The notes below the pieces were generated by a model. It was given only the letters and a program-made list of their open reading frames with translations. It was not told where the DNA came from and did not search any database. The translations under genes were made by a program, and so were the position numbers. From Selenomonadales bacterium (GTDB taxonomy: Bacteria; Bacillota; Negativicutes; Sporomusales; UBA7701): DNA of 64,000 nt. This document shows, piece after piece, positions 33,627 to 43,181 of this stretch; the stretch's first letter is position 1; the number at the start of each line of letters is the position of its first letter. Location: the NCBI GenBank assembly GCA_018434945.1, contig JAHDOI010000035.1, positions 124,001 to 188,000 of the forward strand, written 5' to 3'.

Positions 33627-34289
33627 TCAGTGCAACTCTTGCTCCGCGGGAGCATCTTCCCGTGGCGGAGCGGCCGGTGGCCGGCTTTTGACATATTCGG
33701 CGAGAGTGCGCACGTCGGCTGCCAGCTGTTCTATTTTGGCCCATCCGGTCCCTGCCGGGCTGAGCGGGTTTTCGGAAAGGCTACGGATAAAGTTTTCCAG
33801 GTCGCGGCGGGTAAGTGGCTCCATGTCGGGGGATTTTATCAGTGTCAACGTGCCGCAGCTTTCGAGGCGGGCTAGCTTGATATCCCTGAGGTTCGAGAAA
33901 TCCATGCCCTGTTTGTGCAGCTCCTGACGGAGATCGTCGTAGTTGAACTGGGTCTTGGTCATGTTCTGGCGGAGGATGCGGCCGTCCTCGATGAGTTCCA
34001 CGGGCGTGCCTTCGAACAGCTTGCGCAGAAACTTGTTCTTAAGCGCCAGGCGAGATAGCAGCTGCTGAAGTATGAGCAGGCCTATAAGCCCCTCGGCGCC
34101 GATGAGGAGGCTTTCATTGCGCGCCAAGGCCACGTTGGCGACTATGTCGCCGATACCGACCATGAGGACGAAATCGAAGGGGGAAAGCTGGCCTACGGCG
34201 CGGTTGCCCATGAATCGCACGACGATGAGGGCAACTGCGAAGATAGCCGCCATCCTGATAAGCACCTGGCCGGGTGTTCCGTAATCCAT
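33627..34289 (-). CDS. YetF/DUF421 family membrane protein
   Basis: A 220-residue protein. Three TM helices lie in the N-terminal third (IRMAAIFAVALIVVRFMGNRAVGQLS, VGIGDIVANVAL, LLIGAEGLIGLLILQQLL), followed by the soluble DUF421 domain with GTPVELIEDGRILRQNM and YDDLRQELHKQGM. A Pro/Ala-rich C-terminal tail ends in acidic residues. In Bacillus, YetF-like proteins help spore germination; the role here is unproved. ATG at 34289 follows AAGGAG by 8 bases. It lies 61 bases downstream of zapA. Confidence 0.88.
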   Translation of the reverse strand: MDYGTPGQVLIRMAAIFAVALIVVRFMGNRAVGQLSPFDFVLMVGIGDIVANVALARNESLLIGAEGLIGLLILQQLLSRLALKNKFLRKLFEGTPVELIEDGRILRQNMTKTQFNYDDLRQELHKQGMDFSNLRDIKLARLESCGTLTLIKSPDMEPLTRRDLENFIRSLSENPLSPAGTGWAKIEQLAADVRTLAEYVKSRPPAAPPREDAPAEQELH

Positions 34290-34350
34290 CGCTGTCACTC
34301 CTTCCGCTGGTGTTATTATTGACAGCGGCATGGAGCGGTATACCGGAGCC

Positions 34351-34602
34351 CTATTCGTCGTTGAGCATCTTTAGCAGTTGCTGGTAGTCGCTTTGCAGGC
34401 GCAGGTATTCGTCGGCGATGTTGAGCGCCGTTAGGACGGCTACCATGGTTGTCGACACCCGGGGATTGCTGAAGGCGGTTTCGCGCATCCGCTCGTCGAG
34501 GAGGGCGGCCACCTTCATTATGCGTTCCGGCTCGGCGTCGCCCTTGAGCGGGTAGTTGTCGCCGAATATTTGCACTACGACTTTATGCTTCTTCGTGCCC
34601 AT
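34351..34602 (-). CDS. zapA: ZapA, cell-division FtsZ-bundling protein
   Basis: An 83-residue ZapA-family protein. HKVVVQIFGDNYPLKGDAEPE is followed by a helix with VAALLDERMRETA, then VAVLTALNIADEYLRLQSDYQQLL, a coiled coil. ZapA bundles FtsZ filaments at the Z-ring. The ATG at 34602 has AGGTG 5 bases upstream; an earlier ATG (34620) has no site. In many Firmicutes zapA directly follows pheT; here the disrupted permease gene separates them. Confidence 0.9.
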   Translation of the reverse strand: MGTKKHKVVVQIFGDNYPLKGDAEPERIMKVAALLDERMRETAFSNPRVSTTMVAVLTALNIADEYLRLQSDYQQLLKMLNDE

Positions 34603-34675
34603 GTAATCACCTTGCTTCACGCTGCGTCTGTAGAGTATAGTTCGCCCCCCACCCTATTTTTTCCTGCCGAAAAAA

Positions 34676-34695
34676 AGGCAGCCTTACGGCCGCCT
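34676..34695 (-). terminator. Terminator after the permease gene
   Basis: Minus strand AGGCGGCC-GTAA-GGCTGCCT followed by a run of T. One G-U pair in an 8-bp stem, 12 bases past the permease stop. Confidence 0.8.
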
Positions 34696-34707
34696 GATGC
34701 GCCCCCC

Positions 34708-36107
34708 TTATTCTTTGGGAAGTTGGTCGCCGTATTTGCCCAGCACGCTGTTGCGGTGGCCGTAAACGAAGTAGACGGCAAAACCGATGGCTGTCCAGAT
34801 TACGAACCTGACCCAGGTATCATAGGGAAGACTGTACATCAGATAACCGCAGGAGATCACGGCCAGGGGGGTGACGAGGCCGACTGCCGGACAGCGGAAG
34901 GGCCGCGGAACTTCCGGCTTTGTGTAACGCAGCACGAGCACACCGATGGCCGAAACGACGAAGGCGAACAGAGTGCCGATGTTGGTCAATTCGGCGATGA
35001 TGCCGATGGGGGTAAACCCGGCGATGAGGGCGACGGCGATACCGGCGGCGATGGTGATGATATGGGGGTGCCGTAGGTCGGATGCACGGCGCAGATGCCT
35101 CCGGGGATGAGCCCGTCGCGACTCATGGCGAAGAAGATGCGGGTCTGGCCGTACATCAGGACGAGCAGCACCGTGGTTATGCCGGCGATGGCGCCTGTGC
35201 CTACGAGAGCGGAGCCGAAGTTATAGCCGATAGCTCTTAATGCATACGCCACCGGCTCCGCGTTGTTTAGCTGCGTGTAGGGAACGACGCCAGTGAGCAC
35301 GGCGGAGACGATGATATAGAGGATGGTGCAGATGACCAGCGAACCGATGATGCCGACAGGCAGGTCGCGGTTGGGGTTTTTGCATTCCTCGGCGGTGGTG
35401 GCGACGGCGTCGAAGCCGATATAGGCGAAAAAGATAAGAGCCGCTCCCGCGGCTACGCCGCTAAAGCCGAAGGGCATCAGCGGCGACCAGTTGGCCGGGT
35501 TGACTTTCGGCCCGGCCAGGGCGATAAAGATGAATACGGCGGTCAGTTTTACTATGACCAGGATCCTGTTGAGGGACGCGCTTTCCTTGGTGCCGCGCAC
35601 CAGCAGGAAGCTGAGGAAGATGGCGATGAATATGGCCGGCAGGTTCACGATGCCGCCGTCGGCGGGAACGGCGGTGAGCGCTTTGGGCAGTTCGACACCC
35701 GCCGCCTTGAGAAGCCCGGTCATGTATCCCGACCAACCTGCCGCGACCGCACTTGAGCCGACCGAGTATTCGAGGATGAGATTCCAGCCGACGATCCAGG
35801 CGACGATTTCGCCGAGGGCGGCGTAGGAGTATGTGTAGGCGCTGCCGGATATGGGGACGATGGCGGCGAGTTCGGCGTACGCCAGGGCGGCAAAGGCGCA
35901 AGCCAGGCCGGAGAGAACGAAGGAAAGCATGATACCGGGACCGGCATGCTGGGCGGCAGCCACCCCGGTCAGCACGAAGATGCCGGTGCCTATTATGCAG
36001 CCGATGCCGAGGAGGATGAGATCGGTCGCGCCGAGAGTCTTTTTGAGTTTTTGCCTGGCGGCTCCTTCTTTGAGGGTTTCGATGTTTTTTGTGCGGAATA
36101 CGTCCAG
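34708..36107 (-). pseudogene. APC-family amino-acid permease, frameshifted and lacking a canonical start
   Basis: About 466 residues of an amino-acid/polyamine permease (12 TM helices expected). The N-terminal frame carries KKTLGATDLILLGIGCIIGTG and continues to HPTYGTP near 35070. There it shifts: the next family block AAGIAVALIAGFTPIG is in another frame, needing one missing base near 35054-35068, next to a run of five G. The rest (LTNIGTLFAFV to KYGDQLPKE) finishes normally. At the 5' end the in-frame stop at 36113-36111 is followed directly by ATC CTG GAC. No ATG/GTG/TTG lies before the conserved helix, so only a CTG at 36107 (with AGGGGG 7 bases away) could serve. It could be a decaying gene or a sequencing error. 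Confidence 0.8.
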
Positions 36108-36140
36108 GATTTATCCCCCTTTTCAGCAGAGAATACGGCA

Positions 36141-36227
36141 GAAAGATGTCCCTGACAGTATTATTGCTCCGACGGCGCCAATCATACGGGCCGCGGCAAT
36201 ATTTCCCTGCTGCCGGGGACATCTTTC
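36141..36227 (-). ncRNA. Structured leader upstream of the permease gene
   Basis: Arms GAAAGATGTCCC (36141-36152) and GGGACATCTTTC (36216-36227) pair perfectly over 12 bp and close an 87-nt element with further internal pairing (AATATTGC with GCAATAATA). It ends about 34 bases before the permease start. It resembles no riboswitch I can name. Confidence 0.45.
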
Positions 36228-36272
36228 AAATACGCCTCTTATACTTCAGGGGGATAGAAGCAAAGCGCCGGA

Positions 36273-38702
36273 CTATACCCGCAGTTTCGCTGACAAGGTA
36301 TTTTCCAGATGGGCCACGATGGCGTTGTAGTAGCCGTCGACTTCGTCGTCGGTGAGCGTGCGGTCGGTGGCCTGGAAGGTGAGGGAGAAAGCGAGGCTTT
36401 TCGCGCCGGCTGGCACCTGTTCGCCGGTGTACATGTCAAAGAGGCGGGTGTCGGTGAGCAATTCACCGCCGCTGGCGGCGATGGCCGCCGATACTTGGGC
36501 GGCGGTAACGTTTTGTGGGAGGACGACAGCCAGGTCGCGGGCAATGGCTGGGAAACGCGGCAGTGGCCGATAGGCACCGATGAGGTGGGAGTGATTTACG
36601 AGGCTGGCGACCTTGAGTTCGAATACATACACTCCGCGCCCAAGTCCGAAGGCGTCGATAACCTGAGGGTGCACTTCGCCCACCGCGCCCAAGAGTTCGC
36701 CAGCTTTTGTGAACAGGGCTGTTTTGCCGGGATGCATGGCATAGTATTCGCCCGCCTGTACTTCGTAGCCCGTAATGCCGAGCTTCTCCAGCAGCACCTC
36801 GACAGCCCCTTTGGCATCATAGAAATCGACTGACTCCCGGGGCTGATTCCAGGCAAGGTCGACCCTCTTGCCGCACAGCGCGCCGCACAGCATCGGCGGT
36901 TCGTCCGGCAGTTCCGTAAGCGGGAGACTGCCGGGCCGGTAAACGGCCCCTAGTTCGTAAATTTTCAAGTCGTCGTTCTTGCGGGACAGGTTGTTGGCCA
37001 CCGTTTGCAGAACGCCGCCCATGAGGGTGGTTTTCATGGCGGGGAAGTCGTCGGTTATGGGGTTAAGGATGGGGATGGCCCTGCGCAGCTCGCTGTCGTC
37101 CGGCAGGCCGAGCTTGTCGAATACCGCTGGGTGGGTGAAGCTGAAGGTGATGATTTCGCTGAAGCCGAGACCGGTGAGGATTTCTTTGCTGCGGTCGGCG
37201 ATCGTCTGGGTGTAGCTCTGGCTGCCAGCCTTGGCGTTGCCGAAGGGGGTGGTAGCCGGGATGTTGTCGTACCCCCAGATGCGGGCGATCTCTTCACTGA
37301 TGTCGGCAGGCCTGCTGACGTCGCCCCGCCAGGTGGGGACGGTTACGAGGAACTTGTCTGGCTGGACATCGACGTCAAATTCCAGGCTGCGAAGGATATC
37401 GACCATCTTGGCCGCCGGCAGGTCTACGCCGAGGTGGGCGTTTATCTGGCCGGGGGAGACGGATATCTGCCGTGGCAGCTGGACATCGGGGTAGGTGTCG
37501 ATGACGCCCGGGCATACGGTGCAGGCGCCCATTTCTTCCAGCAGTTGAGCAGCCCGGTCGAGGGCGCGGATGATGTCGGCGGTGTTGATGCCGCGCTCGA
37601 ACCGGCTCGACGCTTCCGAGCGAAGGCCGAGAGCTTTGGAGGTGCGTCTGATGCTGGTGCCGTTGAAGGAGGCGGCTTCCAGGAGAACGGTGCGGGTGGT
37701 GTCGGTGACTTCAGTGGCCAGCCCGCCCATCACGCCGGCGATGCCGACAGCCTGCACGGCGTCGGCGATGACCAGCATGTCGGGGGTTAGTTCGCGTTTG
37801 ACGCCATCCAGCGTCGTCAGCCGCTCTCCCGGGTTGGCCCGCCGGACGATGATGCGGTGTTTGGCGAGCAGGTTGTAGTCGTAGGCGTGCATGGGCTGCC
37901 CAAGCTCCATCATGACGAAGTTGGTAACGTCTACGACGTTGCTGATCGGTCTCATGCCGGCCGCCTGCACCCGACGCTGCAGCCAGGCGGGCGAGGGACC
38001 GATCTTTACGTTCTGGAGCACTCGGCCGGCGAAACGGGCGCACAGCGACGGCTCGTCGATGGTGATGGTTACAAGGTCGTTGGCCTTGTCGGCGCTTTCT
38101 TCCTTGAGCATGAGCATGGGTTTTTTGAGGGTACCGCCGGTAAGGGCGGCCACCTCGCGGGCCAGCCCGAGGGTGTGGAAACAGTCGGCCCTGTTGGGGG
38201 TCAGTTCGAATTCCAGCACGACATCGTCGAGACCAAGTACGGCGAGAGCGTCTTCACCGGGTTTTGTGTCGGCTGGCAGTATATAGATGCCGTCGCGCAA
38301 TTCGGGAGGGACGATTTTGGCGTCCATGCCGAGCTCATCGCCCGAGCAGAGCATCCCCTGAGATTCGATGCCGCGGAAGTTGGCGGCGCCGATTTCCTGC
38401 CCACCGGCCAGTTTCGCGCCGGGGATCGCCACCGGGACGATATCGCCGGTTTTGAGGTTTGTGGCGCCTGTTACGACGGTCACTGCGGAGCCGCCGATGT
38501 CCACCTTGCAGACGAGGAGTTTGTCGGCGTTGGGATGGGCAGTTATTCCGTCAATCCGCCCGGCGATTACTTTTGACAGGCCTTCGCCGCGATATTCCAT
38601 ATTTTCCACCGGCACACCGGCCATGGTCATCATGTCGGCGAGTTTTTCCGGGGTTTCGGAAAATTCCACATAGTCTTTCAGCCAGTTGATCGAGGTGCGC
38701 AT
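36273..38702 (-). CDS. pheT: Phenylalanyl-tRNA synthetase beta subunit
   Basis: An 809-residue PheT. In order: an N-terminal tRNA-binding OB domain (VVTGATNLKTGDIVPVAIPGAKL), the B3/B4 editing domain (about 200-370, RRANPGERLTTLDG), B5 (about 405-480), the catalytic-like core, and the C-terminal ferredoxin-like anticodon-binding domain (YRPLPRFPAIARDLAVVL). Length is typical. It follows pheS by 12 bases and is probably regulated by the same T-box. Confidence 0.96.
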   Translation of the reverse strand: MRTSINWLKDYVEFSETPEKLADMMTMAGVPVENMEYRGEGLSKVIAGRIDGITAHPNADKLLVCKVDIGGSAVTVVTGATNLKTGDIVPVAIPGAKLAGGQEIGAANFRGIESQGMLCSGDELGMDAKIVPPELRDGIYILPADTKPGEDALAVLGLDDVVLEFELTPNRADCFHTLGLAREVAALTGGTLKKPMLMLKEESADKANDLVTITIDEPSLCARFAGRVLQNVKIGPSPAWLQRRVQAAGMRPISNVVDVTNFVMMELGQPMHAYDYNLLAKHRIIVRRANPGERLTTLDGVKRELTPDMLVIADAVQAVGIAGVMGGLATEVTDTTRTVLLEAASFNGTSIRRTSKALGLRSEASSRFERGINTADIIRALDRAAQLLEEMGACTVCPGVIDTYPDVQLPRQISVSPGQINAHLGVDLPAAKMVDILRSLEFDVDVQPDKFLVTVPTWRGDVSRPADISEEIARIWGYDNIPATTPFGNAKAGSQSYTQTIADRSKEILTGLGFSEIITFSFTHPAVFDKLGLPDDSELRRAIPILNPITDDFPAMKTTLMGGVLQTVANNLSRKNDDLKIYELGAVYRPGSLPLTELPDEPPMLCGALCGKRVDLAWNQPRESVDFYDAKGAVEVLLEKLGITGYEVQAGEYYAMHPGKTALFTKAGELLGAVGEVHPQVIDAFGLGRGVYVFELKVASLVNHSHLIGAYRPLPRFPAIARDLAVVLPQNVTAAQVSAAIAASGGELLTDTRLFDMYTGEQVPAGAKSLAFSLTFQATDRTLTDDEVDGYYNAIVAHLENTLSAKLRV

Positions 38703-38714
38703 GGAGTATCCCCC

Positions 38715-39737
38715 TTAAAACTGCGCCAGGAAGCGCATGTCGTTGTCGTAGAAAAGCCTGAGGTCGTCGATGCCATATACCAGCATGGCGATACGCTCCA
38801 CACCCATCCCGAAGGCAAAGCCGCTGACCTGCTCAGGGTCAAAATTGCTCATTTCCAGTACGCGGGGATGGGTCATGCCTGAGCCCAGGATCTCCAGCCA
38901 GCCGGTGCCTTTACAGGTGCGGCAGCCGCGTCCGGCGCACATGACGCAGGAGATGTCGACCTCGGCGCTCGGTTCGGTAAAGGGGAAGAAGCTGGGACGG
39001 AAGCGCAGTTTGACGCTGCTGCCGAAGATCTCTTTGGCGAATTGGTCCAAGGTGCCTTTGAGATCGGCGAAGCTGATCCCTTTGTCGATAACGAGGCCTT
39101 CGACCTGATGGAAGACGGGCGAATGGGTGGCGTCGTAGTCTACCCTGTAAACTTTGCCGGGGGAGATTATCCGCACAGGCGAATTCGGCGGGACGCTTTG
39201 CATGGTGCGGGCCTCGACCGGCGATGTGTGTGTACGGAGCAGAATGTCCGGGGTGATGTAAAATGTGTCCTGCATGTCGCGGGCAGGGTGATCGGGGGGC
39301 AGGTTGAGGGCTTCGAAGTTAAAGTAGTCGGTTTCCACTTCCGGTCCTTCCACAATATCGAAACCCATGCGCATGAAAACGGATTTTATCCTTTCAAGGG
39401 TCAGAGTCAGCGGGTGCTTGTGCCCGGTAGCCGGCCGGCGGCCGGGAAGGGTGACGTCAAGCCTGGCGGCGGCTATTTTACTGGCGAGCTCCATTTTCTT
39501 CAGTTCTTCGGCTTTGCTCTGGATAAGTGTTTCGAGTTCTGCCCTGAGCTCGTTGACGATTTGCCCGACCCGCGGCCTTTCGTCGGGCCCGAGGCTGCCG
39601 ACGCCGCGAAGGATGGCTGTGAGACTGCCTTTTTTCCCAAGGTACTTGACGCGGAGGTCATTGAGGGCATCGACGCTGTCGGCTTGGGGTATTTCGGCAA
39701 CGGCCGCCTGGCGGAGTTCACTGAGTTGTTGTTCCAT
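38715..39737 (-). CDS. pheS: Phenylalanyl-tRNA synthetase alpha subunit
   Basis: A 340-residue class II synthetase subunit. An N-terminal coiled coil is followed by the catalytic core with [58 protein letters not shown], the Cys/Gly-rich [17 protein letters not shown] and [21 protein letters not shown] at 39737 is preceded by GGAGG. It is the first gene after the T-box leader. Confidence 0.97.
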   Translation of the reverse strand: MEQQLSELRQAAVAEIPQADSVDALNDLRVKYLGKKGSLTAILRGVGSLGPDERPRVGQIVNELRAELETLIQSKAEELKKMELASKIAAARLDVTLPGRRPATGHKHPLTLTLERIKSVFMRMGFDIVEGPEVETDYFNFEALNLPPDHPARDMQDTFYITPDILLRTHTSPVEARTMQSVPPNSPVRIISPGKVYRVDYDATHSPVFHQVEGLVIDKGISFADLKGTLDQFAKEIFGSSVKLRFRPSFFPFTEPSAEVDISCVMCAGRGCRTCKGTGWLEILGSGMTHPRVLEMSNFDPEQVSGFAFGMGVERIAMLVYGIDDLRLFYDNDMRFLAQF

Positions 39738-39761
39738 ACATACCTCCGATGTTCATGATTA

Positions 39762-40138
39762 CAAATAAAAAAGCTCTCGCCCCAAGGGGCGAAAGCCTTG
39801 CTTCCGCGGTACCACCCTACTAGTGTCCTCGCTTTTCCTCTAACGGGGAAAAACCGTCCGGCCTACGCAAGAAATCTCTTCAGCGCGGATGCTCGGGAGT
39901 GAACTTCAGCCGTCCGTTTGCGGCGCCGCTCTCAGTCTCTGGCGGCATCCTCCCTGTGGAAACGAATACGGCGTACTCTCTCCGTCATGGCAGTCAATCC
40001 TATTGGATCATCAGTCTCTTATAGAGCAGATACGCAGCAATGGAACCGGTGGCTTCGAACATTCTCCAGAAGAAATCGGCGGTCACCAGCACGAGACCAC
40101 ACCCTCTCTGACGTCATGGAAATTACAGGTCATTGCTA
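39762..40138 (-). ncRNA. T-box leader of pheST
   Basis: About 375-nt minus-strand leader. The T-box sequence AGGGTGGTACCGCGG is at 39818-39804. It is followed by the terminator hairpin GCTTTCGCCCC-TT-GGGGCGAGAGC (39796-39773) and TTTTTTATTTG. Uncharged tRNA-Phe should favour the antiterminator and readthrough into pheST. The Phe specifier codon was not placed with confidence. Confidence 0.92.
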
Positions 40139-40144
40139 AAACGT

Positions 40145-40173
40145 ATTATAGCATATCGGCCGGGAAATTACAA
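40145..40173 (-). promoter_or_regulatory. Promoter of pheST overlapping the upstream stop codon
   Basis: Minus-strand TTGTAA (40173-40168), 17-base spacer, TATAAT (40150-40145). The -35 hexamer is the last Leu codon and stop codon of the RNA methyltransferase gene. Confidence 0.75.
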
Positions 40174-40980
40174 GGTTGACAGGCGCTGGCGGGCCGCTTC
40201 GTAAAGGATGACCGCCGCCGCCGTAGCGACGTTAAGAGATTCGGCTTTGCCGTAGATGGGAACGACGACCCGTTCGGCGGCCGCTGCCAGCAGTTCGGCG
40301 CCGACGCCCGCGCCTTCGTTGCCGAAGACTATGGCCGCCGGCCCGGACAGGCGGGCGGCGGAGTAGACCGTCGCTCCCGCCAGGTCGGCAGCGATCAGGG
40401 GGATCGCGGTCGAAGCAAGGTGACGGAGAAAATCGTCGCTGGTCATGCCGGCCACGACCGGCAAGTGAAAGAGCGAGCCCATGGTAGCCCGCACGGTTTT
40501 CCCGGCGTACAGATCCACACAGCCCTTGAGCATCACCACGCCATTGCAGCCGGCGGCGTCGGCGGTGCGGATGATCGTCCCGGCGTTCCCGGGATCCTGG
40601 ATGCCGTCCAGAACGGCGATAAGGGGTTTTGCCGACCGGGAGAGAATGTCGGCAAAGGAGACGGGGCGTTGGGGAGCGACGAGCATAACGCCCTGCGGTT
40701 CCTGTGTGTCGGATATCTTGGCGTAGATCTGGTCCGAAACCTGAACAAGCCGGCACTCTTTTGGCATTAAGACGCCGAGTAGTTTGGCTGCGCGGGGATC
40801 GGCCTCCGCGGCGGCGGTAAAGATACAGCTTTCGAGCGGCCAGCCGGCGGCGACGATCTCCTCCGCCAACCTTACGCCTTCAACGGTGAAAAGGCCGAGT
40901 TCGTCGCGGTATTTTTTCTGCCGCAGGGAAGCGACTGTTTTCACCAGTTGGTTGTGGGGGCTGGCGATTATCTCGGTCAT
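40168..40980 (-). CDS. SpoU/TrmH-family RNA 2'-O-methyltransferase
   Basis: A 270-residue SPOUT methyltransferase. It has an N-terminal RNA-binding substrate domain (SPHNQLVKTVASLRQKKYRDE, FTVEGVRLAEE), then the knotted domain with ILDGIQDPGNAGTIIRTADAAG, MGSLFHLPV, IVFGNEGAGVGAELLAAA and VPIYGKAESLNVATAAAVILYEA. This layout is typical of 23S rRNA or tRNA ribose methylases; the target nucleotide is unknown. The start overlaps the ktrA stop (ATGA), so it is the last gene of ktrB-ktrA-trmH. Confidence 0.92.
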   Translation of the reverse strand: MTEIIASPHNQLVKTVASLRQKKYRDELGLFTVEGVRLAEEIVAAGWPLESCIFTAAAEADPRAAKLLGVLMPKECRLVQVSDQIYAKISDTQEPQGVMLVAPQRPVSFADILSRSAKPLIAVLDGIQDPGNAGTIIRTADAAGCNGVVMLKGCVDLYAGKTVRATMGSLFHLPVVAGMTSDDFLRHLASTAIPLIAADLAGATVYSAARLSGPAAIVFGNEGAGVGAELLAAAAERVVVPIYGKAESLNVATAAAVILYEAARQRLSTL

Positions 40981-41639
40981 TCCATTTCCTCCAGCTTCTG
41001 CACGCCGTCGTTGGTACCGACGACGATCAGAATATCCTGTTCGCTGATCTTTTCGCCGGGCTGGGGAGGCACGATGATCTGGTCGCCGCGCTTGATGGCG
41101 ACGACGTTGACGCCGTAAAGCGCTCTGAGGTTGGCCTCGGCGAGGCTGCGTCCCTGGAGGAGCCCAGGGGCCGCCACCTCGACAAGGCTGAGGTTGGGGG
41201 ACAGTTCGATATAATCGAGGACGTTTGCGGAAACGAGGCTGTGGGCGACCCTCATCCCCATGTCTCTTTCCGGATAGATGACTCTGTCGGCGCCGATCTT
41301 CTCGAGCATCTTGCCATGCAGCTCGTTGCGGGCTTTGGCTACGATATGGGGCACGCCGATCTCTTTGAGGAGCAACGTGGTGAGTACATTGGCCTGGATG
41401 TCTTCACCGATGGCGACGACGACGGTGTCAAAGTTGCGGATGCCGATGGCTTTCAAGGATGCTTCGTCGGTGGTATTCGCCTGGACGACGTGGGTGACTT
41501 CGTCGCTGAATTTCTGGACCCGTTCTTCGTTGGCGTCGATTGCGAGCACTTCGTAGCCAGCCCTGGCCAGCGTACGGGCGACGCTCGTCCCGAAACGGCC
41601 CAGACCGATGATCGCGAACTGTTTACTCTTCTTGCCCAT
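40977..41639 (-). CDS. ktrA: KtrA/TrkA-type K+ channel regulatory subunit (RCK)
   Basis: A 220-residue cytoplasmic RCK protein. An N-terminal Rossmann domain (FAIIGLGRFGTSVARTLARAG, VLAIDANEERVQ) binds ATP/ADP/NAD. A C-terminal RCK_C domain follows (LSLVEVAAPGLLQGRSLAE, VVAIKRGDQIIVPPQPGEKI), the subunit-contact and c-di-AMP-binding part in relatives. It lies 12 bases after the KtrB-like gene. Together they form a K+ uptake system. GAGGTG precedes the ATG. Confidence 0.94.
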   Translation of the reverse strand: MGKKSKQFAIIGLGRFGTSVARTLARAGYEVLAIDANEERVQKFSDEVTHVVQANTTDEASLKAIGIRNFDTVVVAIGEDIQANVLTTLLLKEIGVPHIVAKARNELHGKMLEKIGADRVIYPERDMGMRVAHSLVSANVLDYIELSPNLSLVEVAAPGLLQGRSLAEANLRALYGVNVVAIKRGDQIIVPPQPGEKISEQDILIVVGTNDGVQKLEEME

Positions 41640-41651
41640 TACTCGTCACCT

Positions 41652-43013
41652 CTAGCCAATTATTACTTTTCCTTCGGGATACCTTATCATCGCTTTTTGC
41701 TGGCGGAGGGCCAGCGCCAGGGCGACGGTTATCGGGCCGACCCTGCCGGCGAACATCGTGAGTATAATCCACAGTTTGCCGGTGACGGTCAGATCCGGGG
41801 TAATGCCGGTGCTGAGCCCCACAGTTCCGAAGGCGGATATGACTTCGAACAGGATGTTTAGGAAGGGGGCAGACGCGCTGACGCATAGTATCATGGTGAC
41901 CACGATCACCAGCAGCGCCGCGATGAACACCAGGGCAAAAGCTTTGTAAATTGTCGTTTTGGATATGCTGCGTTCAAATATTTCCACATCTTCCCGGCCA
42001 CGGATAAGCGCCCAGATAGCGGCGGCCAGCAATCCGGCCGTGGTTGTTTTTACCCCGCCGCCGGTGGAGCCGGGCGAGGCGCCGATAAACATGAGTATGC
42101 CGAGGAAGAGAAGGGCGGCGCTTCCCATTCCGCCTATAGGGATGGTATTGTAGCCGGCGGTGCGGGCCGATACCGACTGGAAGTAGCTGGCGAGGATTTT
42201 CCCGTCCCAGGAGAGCGGGCCGAGTGTGGCCGGGTTGTCCTGCTCGAAAACAAAAATGACGACGGTGCCGGATATGATCAGAAAGGCTGTAACGGTTAGA
42301 ACGAGTTTGCTATGAAGGGAGTAATCGCGGAAACGGCGGTTTTCCCAGACGTCGGCCATGACGGAGAAACCGATGCCGCCTAGGATGATGAGAGTGGGGA
42401 TAACGAGGTTTACGACCAGGTCGTCGACATAGCCGGTGAGACTGCGGAAATCGCCGAAAAGATCGAAGCCGGCGTTGCAGAAGGACGATACTGCATGCCA
42501 GTAACCGAAATATATGCCCTTCGCGCCGTAGTCCTGGTAAAAGCGGACAGCCAGGATGGTGCCGGCGATAAATTCTATCAACAGGGTAACCTTTATAATG
42601 TAGCGGGTGAGACGCACTACGCCGGCTACAGTCAGTTGGTTCATGGCTTCCTGGATAATAAGCCGTTCGCGCAGGTTGATTTTTTTGCCCATAAGCAGGG
42701 CCATGAGGGTGGCCATGGTCATTATGCCGAGCCCCCCTGCCTGAATAAGGAGAATGATGACCATTTGCCCGAACAACGAGAACCGCGTGCCGGTATCCAC
42801 GACAACCAGGCCAGTGACACATACGGCCGAGGTGGCGGTGAAAAGGGCGTCGATAAACGGCAGCGCCTCGCCGGTCGCGGACGCCGGCGGGGTGGCGAGG
42901 AGCGCCGCTCCCACGAGTATAAGGCCGGCAAAGCCGGCCGCCAGAATCTGATAGGGGGTGAGCTTCCATTGGGATATGTCGAGGAGGTCGGTGACGTTAT
43001 AGTGTGCAGCCAT
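41652..43013 (-). CDS. ktrB: KtrB/TrkH-type K+ uptake channel subunit
   Basis: A 453-residue membrane protein with about ten predicted TM/re-entrant segments. It has the TrkH-family pore loops: the first with FTATSAVCVTGLVV, then SSFCNAGFD, FQSVSARTAGYNTI and EVISAFGTVGLSTG. Repeated Gly/Thr residues in these loops form the K+ filter. It pairs with KtrA downstream. The Shine-Dalgarno is weak. It is the first gene of the operon, with its own promoter (43066-43094). Confidence 0.94.
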   Translation of the reverse strand: MAAHYNVTDLLDISQWKLTPYQILAAGFAGLILVGAALLATPPASATGEALPFIDALFTATSAVCVTGLVVVDTGTRFSLFGQMVIILLIQAGGLGIMTMATLMALLMGKKINLRERLIIQEAMNQLTVAGVVRLTRYIIKVTLLIEFIAGTILAVRFYQDYGAKGIYFGYWHAVSSFCNAGFDLFGDFRSLTGYVDDLVVNLVIPTLIILGGIGFSVMADVWENRRFRDYSLHSKLVLTVTAFLIISGTVVIFVFEQDNPATLGPLSWDGKILASYFQSVSARTAGYNTIPIGGMGSAALLFLGILMFIGASPGSTGGGVKTTTAGLLAAAIWALIRGREDVEIFERSISKTTIYKAFALVFIAALLVIVVTMILCVSASAPFLNILFEVISAFGTVGLSTGITPDLTVTGKLWIILTMFAGRVGPITVALALALRQQKAMIRYPEGKVIIG

Positions 43014-43065
43014 GCTTTGGGTCCATCTCTTTCCGGGAATATATGGAATTCGCTGTAATGGAATT

Positions 43066-43094
43066 ATTATATACTCACAGTTTACCGCTGTCCA
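43066..43094 (-). promoter_or_regulatory. Sigma-A promoter of ktrB
   Basis: Minus-strand TGGACA (43094-43089), 17-base spacer, TATAAT (43071-43066), about 52 bases before the start. Confidence 0.7.
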
Positions 43095-43143
43095 CCGCGA
43101 TTTATCAGCGATTTCACCTTCTTGCGACTCCTTCGGAAAAGGT

Positions 43144-43167
43144 ACACCCGCCGTTACCGGCGGGTGT
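43144..43167 (-). terminator. Terminator after the aldolase gene
   Basis: ACACCCGCCG-TTAC-CGGCGGGTGT with CCTTTTCC tail on the minus strand, 15 bases past the aldolase stop. Confidence 0.78.
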
Positions 43168-43181
43168 CTTGTTTCGCGTGT

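Noticed and set aside
35461-36222. A 253-codon minus-strand frame starting MSPAAGKYC
   Set aside because: It is the wrong frame of the permease gene and is Arg/Pro-rich without any membrane pattern.
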